Origin: Undaria pinnatifida
Lineage: Eukaryota; Sar; Phaeophyceae; Laminariales; Alariaceae
Length of the DNA stretch: 64,000 nt
Assembly: GCA_012845835.1 (NCBI GenBank)
Contig: JABAKD010000013.1
Coordinates: forward strand, 14,283,665 to 14,347,664
Direction: 5' to 3'
Of this stretch, positions 20,510-31,769 are shown piece after piece; position 1 is the stretch's first letter, and every line of letters begins with the position of its first letter. The notes under the pieces are model-generated. The model worked only from the letters and a program-made list of their open reading frames with translations, had not been told where the DNA came from and did no database searches. The translations under genes were made by a program, and so were the position numbers.

Positions 20510-21092
20510 GTTGGCGTCGGTTGGCACCGACGCTGTAAAACATTATTTGTATATTGGGAATGGCGTTAGTTGGCACCGACGCATTGAAACATGCCAATCA
20601 CTTCGTGAGCTAGACAACAAGGGTGCCGTTTTTTTTTTTTTTTGGCGGTCACCATGATGGTTATCGAGTAGATCATATTGTGCGGGGTGGAAAACCCTAA
20701 CTCCGTACAAGGGGAATGATCGCATCACGTAGTGTAAACATGGTAAGGCACCCACGGGGCAGTTACATGGCAATACCCATTGCTGTCTTTGGAGTGGCCA
20801 CGCCAGAAGACAAAGTAACTCCATGGCGCTGTCATCCATAAGCAAGAAAGGAGGCACAAGGTGCCGAAGTGTTCCGTCTTACGAGCGGTTCTAGGAAGGA
20901 TGCAGTTCCTTCATGCGACTCGCCGAACACCTCACGGCGCTTCGCGCTTGGTGCAAGCAATGTCTGCCTGATTGGTGAAAACCCGACGCGCTTCGTCCCG
21001 GCATAGAAGGAATGCGAGGGTCTATGGTCATACGACTACGGTCATGTACAAACTGAGTACATCCCCCCCCCCCCCCCCCCGCCCCCCCCCCC
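20510..21092 (+). mobile_element. C-tailed dispersed element, copy B
   Basis: The plus-strand copy, easiest to read. It starts at GGCGTCGGTTGGCACCGACGC (an 8-bp hairpin, repeated once as GTTGGCACCGACGC). It passes through a T15 run, GGTTATCGAGTAGATC, CAAGGGGAATGATCGCATCA, TTACGAGCGGTTCT and CTCACGGCGCTTCG to GTACAAACTGAGTACATC, and ends in a C run of about 30 bp with one G. It abuts the outer arm of the inverted-repeat complex. Confidence 0.88.
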
Positions 21093-21196
21093 AATATGTT
21101 GGAGGTGTCTATACTAGGTGGAGGAACACGGCGCTCCGTTTCGAAAGCGATTCGAGGTCAATGCCCGTATAATTACTGTGAGTCAAAAAACAAGTA

Positions 21197-21275
21197 TGCC
21201 CCCCCCCCCCCCCCCAACTACGGCTATGCATAAAATGAATACACCCCCCCGCCCCCGCCCCCGCCCCCTCCCTTT
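21197..21275 (+). mobile_element. 5'-truncated copy of the C-tailed element
   Basis: After a separate C run (21197-21212), AACTACGGCTATGCATAAAA and TGAATACACCCC correspond to the last ~35 bp of copy B (GACTACGGTCATGTACAAAC, then TGAGTAC and C run). They are followed by a C-rich run with GCC interruptions. Only the 3' end of the element is present. Confidence 0.6.
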
Positions 21276-21384
21276 CTGCCCCTGGTTTCGCTGCAAATTG
21301 GCTACAGCATGGATGGAAAGAGGTGACCGACACGATACGAGCCAGTTACGCGCCAGATTTAAAGCGATGACCCATCAAAAAGAT

Positions 21385-21655
21385 GAGAAGTGACGGACCC
21401 GCGGCGCGCGCCTTTTCGCGCGAATGCACCACGCCGGGTAGCACGGGCGAGACATGTTTCGCGCGGGTGTGGCCGATCTCGGGCACGGACGAGTACTCCT
21501 TGCTCCCGAACGCTGCCCCCAACAGCCGGAGCTCCGTACGGCGAGGCACGCAGGAAGGCGGTGCTGTCATTGCGGGCTCTTGCCCGAATACATACGCACC
21601 AGGGCAGTCAGTTTCGGGAGTTTCATGAGGCGTTCCGGTGTTTTTTGTTTTGTTC
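21385..21655. other. GC-rich possible exon, strand and frame unclear
   Basis: A block of about 250 bp whose base composition stands out from the T-rich flanks. It has three long open frames, two on plus and one on minus. On plus it could end at the donor GCGTTCCG|GTGTTT; on minus a frame containing GAAFGSKEYSSVPEIGHTRA is open. No family is recognised. The T-rich flanks on the plus strand resemble G-alpha introns and slightly favour plus. Confidence 0.25.
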
Positions 21656-22137
21656 GATCTCGTCGTCGTCACTGGTGTGCGTGGCACCTGGTATATATTA
21701 AGTCCTGTTAACGGGGCAACGTGCGCTGTCGTTCCTTTTTTATTACTATTTTTTTTGCCTTCATTTTGATGATGTCTAGTGTCGTCTAGTGTGTTTTGAT
21801 CAGATTCCCCTATTGATGAGAGAACACAAGTAAACGTCGCTAAACCAACTAATGTCGCTCACGTTTCTGGGGCGTTGGTATAGAAAAAGAGCCACCAGCG
21901 AAGTGCCTCGATGACTGACCTCAAGGCGCGAAGTGACTCGCTGGCCTCAGGGCATTTGCTGCTGTACGATGGGTTGTGACCGTGAAGCGTGTTTTTTGTT
22001 TTTTGCTTTACCCCGTGTGGGGTTGGGTGGGCTTGTCGGGGGAGAGGTGCGGGGTTGCGCACGCCCTCACCACATGTCTCTGTTCGTTCTAAGACGCTGG
22101 CAAGCTCTTGCTTTCGGCCCGGGCGACTACTGTCCAC

Positions 22138-22348
22138 CACGCAAGATAACACACAAGATAACACACCCCCTCGGGTGGTTTTCCGAACCGATTTTCTCAA
22201 AATATGGTTGGCACACAACAGCGAAATGGCGGTTTTGGGAAGATCTCGTCGAGATATTGCCGTAGGCGCATCGCTCGGCGATTTTATTTTTATATTTGTC
22301 GAGAAAATCGGCTTCGAATCCTGTCGAGGGGGCGTGCTATCTTGCGTG
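22138..22348. mobile_element. MITE-like element with about 60-bp inverted ends
   Basis: The left end CACGCAAGATAACACAC...CCCCCTCG...CGATTTTCTC is matched by the right end in reverse (GAGAAAATCGG...CGAGGGGGCGTG...ATCTTGCGTG). Total length is 211 bp. The left arm carries an extra small duplication (ACACAAGATA). No coding capacity. Confidence 0.7.
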
Positions 22349-24200
22349 TGTACGTAGCTGTGGCGGGGGGGCGTACAGCTCTTTGGTGCTTCGTCACGCG
22401 CGCGCCTACGTGCTCAGCTTTTTTTTTTTTCCCGCTGGTTTGGTCGGTTCTATTACCATTTTCTTCCTGGTTTGAGTGCCCGGCCGGTGATGTGTACACG
22501 CCCTTCGTCTATTTGGAGATGCGTTCGCTTCGTCCTCGTTAGGTGTGCGGGCAGGACGTGTTTATTGCAGCTGCCCTACCCTCGTCCTGTGAGGAGTGTG
22601 TCGGCGGTTTTGAGAGTTAGCGTCGGAGCATCGCCGCCTGACGCCCCGCCAGACGGCAGAGAAGAAGCGGCACCTACAGTACAGTATCTGTAGGCGAGGT
22701 TGCCTTTAGTGATGCGGCTCGCGTCGTTCTCCCGATACCGCTTTGATGTGTTCCCAAGGGGAGGGGGGGGCGCATGCCTTCTAGAGGGAGAGAGAGATGT
22801 CCGTCTTGACAAGGAAATGGTGCTACAGGCGCCGATCGACGGCGGCTTCTTGACTGTTATTTATCCGCGATTTCGCAACGCGAGGGCTAGGGTGTTGTTG
22901 GCCCTTTTTTATTTTGCCTTTGTTTTGTACGGGATATGAAACTACCGCCGGCCCTGTCGTTTCTGCATTGTGCCCTTTTAAGCACGGCGGCATTGTTCCC
23001 AGCAGACTCGATGAAGGGGCGGCTCGACCAGCACCCTCCCCGTCTTTTGTTCCAAACTGTATATTGTCTAGTGTTTCTGTAGCTCTGCCATAGCGTTGCC
23101 TTGCGCGCGAACAGGAGCTCGGCGTGTCTTTCGCTCGGTCAGGGATGGGACGTTTTGTTTTTTATTGGCGCGTAGGCGCGCAGATGCGTTTATGTCGTTA
23201 TCATCGGACCTCAACCACAACAACCACGCCCCTAGGTTGTTGCTCTATCGGACGTCCAGCAATTTCAAGTTACAGTACGAGATATTTCCGTTTTTTTCAA
23301 ATCGTTATCTGATCGGATCATGCTCTTCAGCGCTGACAAGTGCGGGTTTGTGAATGGTCGGCCGACGACTTTATGGCACCGAGAGAAGTCCTCCATTTGC
23401 GATCTGCCAGACCCGACTTTTGTCAAACTTTCACGGCAACCTGTTGTGTAGGAGTAAGCAACAGTATGATTCCCCGCGTAAACGAACAGTAGCGTGTCTC
23501 CGTCTGCCTCACTCGCACCGTTGCTACCGGTTCTGTTTCCTCGGCGCGAGATCGATTTCACCCGCGCACGTGCTTCGCTGCATCCGCCCCGCCACTGTTT
23601 GCCGTGGACTTTTAATCCCAGGCTTTAGTTTGCTTCGTGCTGGTTTTGGGTATGGGCATGTTTTGCGACGCGAAAGAGGGCAGTCAGGGTTTGATGGCGT
23701 CGTGGGAGTGTTTTTCTGGTGTTTTCATTAATTTTGATTCACGCGTTTTGGTGAGACAGTATAAAATGGATCGGTTGTTGCTCGAGTCAAAAGGCAGCGA
23801 CGGCGAGGTATGCATCGGCTTGCAATACGGTGTCGCGTGGTGTTAATTTAGGTGGTGGGCGGATGTTTTATTTGAGGAGGTGCTGCGTTCGTATCTTAAG
23901 CGCGGGGCGTTGGCGAAAATTTAGGGCATGAATGTGTCCGCGTGTGTTTAGAAGTGCTTAATTGTGGTGATAGCGTGGTGCCGAGGAGTTGCCATCTTTT
24001 GTCTATAGCAGCGAGCGGGTTGCAGCAGGTGAAAACGTAGACTATTAATATTACAGCAAGCGGTATATCCGTACCTGGTATTATTATTTTTATTCCTCCT
24101 CTTTATGATTTTGTGTGTACTAATGTTTCAGTTTTTCGCTGTTTTTGCGGCGGTCGGCGCTGGTGCGTTGACTCTACTGCTTGAAAAGAGTAGGTAAAGC
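22349..24200. other. Unresolved stretch with T-rich intron-like sequence
   Basis: TTTTGTTTT-rich segments alternate with GC-richer blocks (about 22490-22690, 22800-22850, 23390-23600), as in the plus-strand G-alpha introns. This suggests a second plus-strand gene, but I could not join exons. One small exon candidate, 23760-23807, is listed separately. Confidence 0.25.
23760..23807 (+). CDS. Possible 48-nt exon, unknown gene
   Basis: The acceptor GGTGAGACAG and donor GGCGAG|GTATGC enclose YKMDRLLLESKGSDGE in phase 0. The intron before it is T-rich. No neighbouring exon with matching phase was identified, so this is only a candidate. Confidence 0.22.
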
Positions 24201-26670
24201 GCATTTTGAAAGGAAGGGCAACTGACTTGACTTGTGGCCATTCCGTGGCTGCAAGCGTTATCTCACGTGTGACACCAAACACCGGTGAGAATGCGAAGCA
24301 TTTGCCAGCTAAACCCTACCATTCGATACGAGATTGGAACCGGAGCTAAACGAAGCCGTATGGAGGGCAAGCTGCATTCCAATCGATTGACACGAAGACA
24401 GCGCCCCATATAAGCTCGCTTCGGGATGGAACTCTGTTGATGTGCTTTCTACTTTCTACCACATGGATACAAAGACAACGCCCCATAAAGGCTCTTCGGG
24501 GTGGAAACGCTGTTGGTGTGCTCTTTCTACTCTCTACCATTGTGGCCGCTCACCTCATCGTCCATGTTGCGCAGCTCCTCATCGATGGCTGATGAGTAAA
24601 TGGTGACCAAGCGCAGTCCATAAATGACACTTGGCTGTTGAGGACTTGCGATATTATCTGAAGTGCGCCCTGTACATATATATGCGACCTGGCTCAGCTT
24701 CGAAAAACTAGTTGATAGTCAAGGCTGTTCATTCCTCGTCACATTTTATTTTGTACTCCGAACACAATACCATCCATTACCATCCATGCACACGGGCTTA
24801 GGGTCAAGTTGGGAGTAATATATTAAAGGCAAGCATATTTCAACCTTTTTGTCGAAGCAGGGGCTAGGTCTACACACAAGCCTTCATGAGCCCTGCAATT
24901 ATGTCCAGCATGGTGCTTGATAACGCAGTCGGCAGCCGCGCTTTGCTGCGTGGTACGCGCTTCGACGAAAAGCACAAGCAAGTTGTCGAGGATCAAGCTT
25001 GAAACTCGGCTGGCTATCGATCAAGCCGTTTTACTCTGTCGCCTGACGATAATTCGTGGGGTTCATGGTTCTTCACAAACTTCACAGGTTCCTTGGAGCG
25101 AACGGACACTCACTACGGCATACTCAAAATTGTTTTTTAGTAATCTGCTACATATGCACTGGTGATTATGTTGCACCAAGTACCTGGTACGCATTCACGA
25201 GTACGCACGGAACGGATATATGCACTGGTGATGATATTGCACCAGGAACCAGGTACGTATTTACGAGTACGCACGGAGCGGATTCTAGAAGCACGGGAGT
25301 ACAGACCACGACCTCTTGTAGAGATCCTGCCACATGTCTTGGCCTGAACTGGCTCGATTGTTCGACTCGCCACAGAGTCAGTCCTAAACAGAGGAAGGGC
25401 GTTCAATATATACTAATAGTCTACAGTAAGCGCCCGATCTCCTAAATGCGGCGCACGCGTCGTGGGTCCGAACTATTCGGACAGCATCCCAGGGTTCCAA
25501 CGATAAAGAAGCACGTAGATGTAAACTTACTTGGTGTACGAGGTATACTGAATTTACAGGTTATGAGCCTCGGGCGCTCTTGTTACGGCGCCTTGGCTTC
25601 AGGATACTAGGAATACGATTATGCGTATCAGCTGTCCGCACCAAGCTAGATATGCGGAGATCCTAGAGTGTTGGTAGGGGTCGAGCCGTCGGAGGCTCCT
25701 TGCTGCATACTTGTGGAAAAGCAGCGGCATTCAACCGTTTGCTTAGTACGGTTTGCAGGTCTATGAAGGCCGCATACTAACGGGTTGATAATTCTTCATG
25801 TACCGACGTCCACCATGTGTTTACTAAGCACGGCCGATGGAAGCAAAAAAATAGTGAATCACTACTGTACACTGTCGCGCATAGTTCCTGTGCCTGCATA
25901 TCACCCATATCGTACGCATACCGCATCCCATTGCACTGTGTATCGCTCGAACGCCCGCTCCTCGCGTATACCGAGCTTGGAATCACCACATGCCGATAAT
26001 AAGAGTTTCTACACCATTCTCGGTATACTAATTGCAGGATACGGAATGGACACCGAGGGATCGGAAAACCAATACGGTACGGAGGATCCATGGGACGTGG
26101 GTGCCGCCGCTGTAGGCGTACAATAACTGTGAGAACGGGCCCAGAGGTGACGTGAGTGATATGTGGACCACTCGGAACCCGTTCGCAATATGGTGGAGAA
26201 TTCTCGTGGGATCACCTTTGTTATCGAGGCCTTTCGCTCTGCAATACAGCCCGCCCCCCCTTCCTGCGATGTATTATACTCGTGCCCACACCTCATTTAC
26301 TTTTGCGGAAGGCATAGGCTTCTTAAAAGGCGGACCATGGCCTCGGTACCACCGTCCGGGTAACGGTTTGCATTGGGCCGAGAGGGCTGCGGACCTAGCA
26401 CCGACGTCATACTTGACTTGTGTCTCTCGCGAGGTAAAGGTATAGACTAACGAGTGCTCGTATTATTTACCTCGACGGAGCAGCAGTCTGTCAGACGTCT
26501 ATCACCTATAATAGCATTATTGTAGTGCAGCGCCCAATAAAGTTCGTGACGAGGAGCTGGTTCACAGTGTGCCGGAATTTTCCTTTATGGGCGGTCGTAT
26601 GAGCGATTTTCCGCACTTAAAATGGTACCAGATATGTTTCAAGAGACATATTAGCAATTGTCGGGTTTTC
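24200..26670. other. No gene recognised
   Basis: Short open frames on both strands without splice support or recognised motifs. A clear tandem duplication lies at 25159-25295. TACCTGGTA-type words occur at about 25180 and 25241, inside that duplication. Confidence 0.4.
25159..25295 (+). repeat. Two 68-bp tandem units with TACCTGGTAC words
   Basis: The units share GGTGAT.AT.TTGCACCA, AC(C)TGGTACG or ACCAGGTACG, ATT.ACGAGTACGCACGGA and CGGAT. The central word is TACCTGGTAC in the first unit and ACCAGGTACG in the second. Confidence 0.85.
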
Positions 26671-26672
26671 AG

Positions 26673-26841
26673 ACGACCACAGACAGCTGCGGGGGACACT
26701 GCCCCTTTTTATGGTATACCAGTACCACAGGATTTAGTACTCTTACTTGGCAAAATGATACCAGCGTTACGGCTGGAGGAGACTGGACAAAGGAAACTAA
26801 GACCCCAAGACTAAGAGTGCCGGAATGGCCAGACGGACCAG
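26673..26841 (+). CDS. Possible exon, Thr-rich, unknown gene
   Basis: 169 nt between acceptor GGGTTTTCAG and donor GGACCAG|GTTAGG, phase 0 in and phase 1 out. It reads TTTDSCGGHCPFLWYTSTTG and continues with GFSTLTWQND and WTKETKTPRLRVPEWPDGP. The composition is protein-like and the upstream in-frame stop lies before the acceptor. No family is recognised and no partner exon was found. Confidence 0.28.
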
Positions 26842-26995
26842 GTTAGGCGACGCGTGGTTTTCCACTTCTCCCCACAAAGAGTTGTTCGTCATATTACGTG
26901 AGACGATACTAAATAGACCCTACAAACAATACGTGCGAACACCCGTTAAGTGTGTACCGCAATAGGACGACACTAGTAGGCGGAAATACCATACT

Positions 26996-27560
26996 GTTAT
27001 AAGGCTTAGTTTGGGTAAGCTACGTATTGATTGGTTAACCTTTTGCAAGTGGTCAAACAGACTAGTACCACCCCACTATTTCCTTAACAAACGGTGTCGT
27101 CGTCGACAGACCATGGTTTTTCTTGGGTCGTGGTTGCAAATCCCACATCCGCCATACATAATAAACTTATTCAGACTTTCCCCATGTCGAACTTGAAAAA
27201 CACTCTCCCCGGTATCCCCAGGAAATGAAACGGCTTGGATAAATGACAGGTCCGCCCGCATATCCGGCCGACCTGCTATCCCGCCGTTTCTGAATCAGGG
27301 GGGGAAAGTATTGTAAGGCTTAGTTTGGGTAAGCTATTGGTTAACCTTTTGCAAGTGGTCAAACGGACTAATACCCCACTAATTCCTTAACAAACGGTGT
27401 CGTCGACAGACCATGGATCTTTTGGGTCGTGGGTTCAAATCCAACATCCACCATAATTATAATAAACTTATTCAGACTTTCCCCATCCATGTCGAACTTG
27501 AAAACACTCTCCCCGGTATCTCCAGGAAATGAAACGGCTTGGATAAATGACAGGTCCGTG
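26996..27560 (+). repeat. tRNA-like repeat, two head-to-tail plus copies
   Basis: A unit of about 310 bp runs from TTATAAGGCTTAGTTTGGG through AGTGGTCAAACGGACTAAT (A-box-like), GGTTCAAATCC (B-box) and CATCCACCATAATAAAC to CGGCCGACCTGCTATCCCG, CCGTTTCA and GGGGGGAGAGTGTTATAAGG, which is also the start of the next unit. The second copy lacks its 3' third. The tRNA-like part has the B-box and a perfect T-stem in some copies but no matching acceptor stem, so it is a tRNA-derived repeat and not a gene. Confidence 0.8.
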
Positions 27561-27985
27561 TTAAGGTATTAGTGGGGTATTAGTCCGTTTGACCACTTGC
27601 AACTGGTTAACCAATAGCTTACCCAAACTAAGCCTTATAACACTCTCCCCCCCTGAAACGGCGGGATAGCAGGTCGGCCGGATAAACGGGCGGACCTGTC
27701 AATATATCCAAGCCGTTTAATTTCCTGGGTATACCGGGGAGAATATTTTTCAAGTTCGCCATGGGAAAATCTGAAAAAGTTTATTATGGTGGATGTGGGG
27801 ATCGAACCCACGACCCAAAAACCCATGGTCTGTCGACGACGCCATTTGTTAAGGTATTAGTGGGGTATTAGTCCGTTTGACCACTTGCAAAAGGTTAACC
27901 AATAGCTTACCCAAACTAAGCCTTATAACACTCTCCCCCCCTGAAACGGCGGGATAGCAGGTCGGCCGGATATACGGCGGTCACC
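27560..27985 (-). repeat. tRNA-like repeat, minus copies
   Basis: One full unit plus one partial unit in reverse orientation relative to 26996-27560, so the cluster is arranged head-to-tail and then inverted. GTGGGGATCGAACCCACGAC at about 27794 is the reverse of the T-arm. The unit ends at about 27985, immediately before the integrase fragment. Confidence 0.8.
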
Positions 27986-28292
27986 AAGATGGGTAGTGTA
28001 GTACCAACACCAGCTGTAGAAAAATGTGCACGCCCACAGTCAAATAGAAAGGCTGTTTGCCCCCGTGTTAACCGCAGAAACTCCGCCCAGGCTGGGGGAG
28101 GTAGCACAGGAGAGCGTCGCCCAAAACGCCCACGCTCATCGGACAACGGACTGCAGTTCTGCTCCAAGCTTTCACAAGCTGTATATCAGCTGTTAGGTGT
28201 ACACAAGCTTGCTACAAGCTCCTACCATCCCAACTGTAACGGGGGCGTTGAGCGGGTAAATCACACTATGGCACAAATGCTGGCTATGGACA
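27986..28292 (+). pseudogene. Ty3/gypsy-type integrase core fragment (DD35E part)
   Basis: An open frame from 27989 contains SDNGLQFCSKLSQAVYQLLG and then TSSYHPNCNGGVERVNHTMA. The Asp of SDNG (28142-28144) and the Glu of GGVERVN are separated by exactly 35 residues, the D(35)E signature of retroelement integrases, with the conserved TSxYHPxxNGxxERxN text. The first catalytic Asp and the zinc-binding domain are absent. The fragment is flanked on both sides by inverted copies of the end of the tRNA-like repeat, and the frame runs on into the right-hand copy. It is a relic; no complete element is present. Confidence 0.85.
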
Positions 28293-28435
28293 TCCGCCCG
28301 TATATCCGGCCGACCTGCTATCCCGCCGTTTCAGGGGGGAAGAGTGTTATAAGGCTTAGTTTGGGTAAGTAAGCTATTGGTCAAACGGACTACTATCATC
28401 AATAACACCCCACTGTTTCCTTAACAATGCATCGC
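28280..28435 (+). repeat. tRNA-like repeat, partial plus copy
   Basis: Starts in GTATATCCGGCCGACCTGCT and continues through TTATAAGGCTTAGTTTGGG to GGTCAAACGGACT, with a deletion in the A-box region. It forms the inverted partner of the repeat end at 27860-27985 around the integrase fragment. Confidence 0.75.
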
Positions 28436-29654
28436 ACAATTTGGGTTGCACAGAGAGCACCACCAGTGAGTGGTTGATTTCGCCCCAGTAGGCTGATGAT
28501 TCGGTTGCTGTGAGTTAAGGTGCTCTATCTACCAGCGGGAGCGTGATGCGCGGAATCCAGATATATATATGTCGTTGATGGTAACCACATTTTTCGGCTC
28601 GTTATTTATTTGTTTTTTTCCTGGATCCAGTAGGAGAGGCCTCGGGATCGAGCAAAAAGCACAATTAATTATTGATAGGATCGAGCAACGAGCAACATAA
28701 AATGGGGTCTCGAACTCAAGGAACACTTGATCACCACCTCTCTATTTCCTCCTTACTCCAGCCATCGTCCGCATGCGACGCATAAATCGATCCCCAACCA
28801 CAAAAATCGCACGAAATGGCAGAGGAAAAACACGCGTACGTGCGTTTAGCTAGACCCTTTTAGAGCCCCAAACCCTCTAATACTAATTCCAAGTAATAAG
28901 TAATGTATCCCCCAAAACGGGTTCCCAGTAGTTCTACATGTAAAGGCGTGAAAAGGGCAGTCCAGGTGGGAGCACACCCTACTCCAAGGGGGGAAAACGA
29001 GTGACAAAAAAACGATCTAAACTAATCTGTCTCGATTGGAGACGTTTTTTTGTCCGTGGATGAAAATAAACGCTGTGATAATACTTGTATTGCGTGCCGA
29101 TTTGTTCAGTCACCATGCCTGTCGTTTAGAGAGTCGATTTTTTGTTTTGGCGGTCGACGAAAGAGGTGTTGTTGGTTGGTGATGGGATTCTAGACTGCAC
29201 TCTCATTCACCCGCGGATAAAACGATAGCAGCTAGCAGTGCGGGCAGTGGGCAGGAATCTGGGACGACTCCGCTGTCGGTAGTCGACACATACTACGCGC
29301 CATGACACGGAAGGAGTTCGTAGAGGTGCACACTATATTTTTTTTCCGATGCCCTTAACAAAATGAGGACCTCTATCTATGCCCCACCCCAAAGTTGATT
29401 CTGACTGAACTGAAAGACTTTGCAACCCGATGAACAAACAAAACCATCACATACATGGTGCCATGCCATGGCCTACAGTAGTACCGCCTCGTTGTCACTA
29501 TAATCCTTCAAGACCATCCTGGCTCCTCGAGGGCACTCTGAGGTGTTCCGTCATCGTTGATCCTCTAGAGTGCGGTTACGCGCACAACCCACCTCGGGGT
29601 GTATCTCCACCCTGTGTCACCTCATTATACCCAAGAGAAACCTGCGAAGAGATG
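28436..29654. other. No gene recognised
   Basis: Contains a TTAA-ended short repeat (28854-28948). An open frame at 29430-29666 was not recognised. The remainder is A-rich and without structure that I can name. Confidence 0.4.
28854..28948. mobile_element. TTAA-type short repeat, copy 2
   Basis: ACCCTTTTAGAGCCCCAAAC ... CTAATTCCAAGTAATAAG ... CCCCCAAAACGGGTT ... GTAAAGGCGTG. Internal words match the copies at 36327 and 57991. The terminal TTAA is lost here. Confidence 0.55.
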
Positions 29655-29960
29655 TTAAGGAATTAATGGGGTATTAGTCCGTTTGACAGCTTGCAAAAAA
29701 AGGTTAACCAATAGCTTACCCAAACTAAGCCTTATAACACTCTCCCCCCCTGAAACGGCGGGATAGTAGGTCGGCCGGATATACGGGCGGACCTGTCATT
29801 TATCCAAGCCGTTTCATTTCCTGGGAATACCGGGGAGAGTGTTTTTCAAGTTCGACATGGGGAAAGTCTGAGTAAGTTTATTATGGTGGGTGTGGGATTT
29901 GAACCCGCGACCCAAGAAAAAACATGGTCTGACGACGACACCAACCATTTGTTATCTTAA
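29655..29960 (-). repeat. tRNA-like repeat, full minus copy
   Basis: A near-complete unit in reverse orientation, including GTGGGATTTGAACCCGCG (T-arm) and CTGAAACGGCGGGATAG. It lies directly before the second integrase fragment. Confidence 0.8.
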
Positions 29961-30039
29961 CAGAGACTACAGTCAGTCCCACAATTGGCGTCGTCGGCAG
30001 CGAAACGGTATTTGGCGCATAGGTTTATAACCTCCGAAA

Positions 30040-30460
30040 CTTGTTCGGGAGAAAAGGTAGTGTCATTGTGCAAGCACGTCATGACCTTCCAGTGTCTGGT
30101 GGTCACCAGGCATTTAAAGCGATGTTTGATGAGAGTTCGAGACCGTTATTGGTGGCCGACAACGAGATATCCAGTCTTATTGCACTATTAATAGTTGTGA
30201 TGCCTGCCAACGTCGGAAAACTCCACACCGCCGGACACCGTCAGTTACCAACAGAGGCGGCCATGTACCAGTAGAGCGACCATTCGAACGAGCGTTTGCT
30301 ATCGATCGTGTGGGAAATAAAACGGTTTCACAAGGGTGCAAATATGTATGTGTTGTCAGTGATTGACCATCTGACACGTTTTGTCGTGACGTATCGAACA
30401 ACAACAAAAAACACACTCCGAAGAAACAAGAATGGCATTTTTTTCCGACCATGTGTGGGG
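30040..30460 (+). pseudogene. Frameshifted Ty3/gypsy-type integrase N-terminal part
   Basis: The pieces appear in order in different frames. HDLPVSGGH (H-x7-H of the HHCC zinc finger) is near 30075-30110. RVRDRYWWPTTR at about 30132-30165 is the family's RVRxRFYWPGM-like helix. CDACQRRKTP at about 30200-30225 is the CxxC half. FERAFAIDRV at about 30270-30300 and YVLSVIDHLTRFVV at about 30347-30390 surround the first catalytic Asp. At least three frameshifts and stops break it. It carries the parts that the 27986-28292 fragment lacks, but lies downstream of it, so the two are not one collinear gene. Confidence 0.75.
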
Positions 30461-31740
30461 TTAAGGAGCGCTCCGCCATACACGTCAAACACAAGAAAAA
30501 AAAAAACATTTCAGACGAAACAAAACGTGCTGTTATTATACCTCTGTCGTGGTACGTAGCACGTGTCACACTGTCAGTCTTGATTCGGGAGAAACGCCAA
30601 CTCAGTTTCTTTTAGGATAGGATGCAAACACCCTACGGTATGAATGTTATTACTATTAATAGCGACAGTAGTTGTTGACGCTGGGGAGGGGGGTGGTCAA
30701 CAAATAAATCAAGCAGAAACAGCAGCAACGAACGAAAGACAACCTAGCCTTCACACCACCAGAAGAAATTAACTGCCGCGACCTGGTGTGCTCATCCTAA
30801 ACGGCGCAACCAAATATTAAGCGTGTCGGCACAGCGCAGCGCTCAATCAACTATCTATCTGGTGCTGCATGCTGGGTTAGGCCTCTCATCATGACTACTG
30901 TTTTTCTCGTGTACCGTCGGCACTGCACCGGCATAAAAACAGGCTTTCATGCATACAACGGATATACCTGGCAGAGACGTTTACAAAAGGAGGCGGACGC
31001 AAGATCGAACTTGCTCGCTACCATTATCGACGCCACCTATTGTTATTATTATTATTATCATCATTATCATTATATTACTATTACGGAGGCGCTGCCTTAT
31101 GTAGGTAAAATTGGGTCAAATGGGAAAGAGGGTGCGTTGTGGCCATCCAATCAGCGTCCTATCCGTCCTTTCGATCCCAACTAGCCAATGCCTGCCTACC
31201 AGAACAAAAAAAAAAACAAGTTGTTCGGGACGAAAGAGTCCCGACAAAAAGAGATCCCGTTAACTGGGAGTGTACTGCAAAAATGATCCACACTGATGGC
31301 AAGCAGAGTTGCCCTAAAACGTGGACGCACTGATACAGGGTTTTCCAACTCCCCCCACGACGTGATTCTTGGGGGGGGGGGGGGACGAGGAGTTGACTCG
31401 TTCACTCACTACGGGGAGCACTGTATATCTGATATAGGAAACAAGTGGAACACAAACGAAAAAACAAAGAATCACACAATGGTGGGCTCAAGGCGGTTGT
31501 TTGCACCAAGACACAAGACACCGGTACGTAGGTTATCAAATATATATAATGTTCCTCGCTTCTTCTATATATGAAGCCCATCAATATTACTCAACAACCT
31601 TGCTGGGCTAAACAAGGACGTCAGCCGCACAAACACCCGGCACAGACAGACCGACCAACCCCTCGTTCACTGAACACCCTACCCCGCAAGCAAAGCGGCC
31701 ATGCCACGCCTGCTTACCCCTACTTTTGTTTTATTTCCCC
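30461..31740. other. No gene recognised
   Basis: A/T-rich sequence with a (TTA)n/(TCA)n patch near 31040-31080 and a G run at 31370-31383. I see no splice-supported exon. Confidence 0.4.
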
Positions 31741-31769
31741 TCAAAAGACATGAAAAAATGCACAAAGCA

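Noticed and set aside
27780-29900. tRNA genes suggested by B-box and T-arm sequences
   Set aside because: No copy has a pairing acceptor stem or a proper anticodon arm; they are tRNA-derived repeats.
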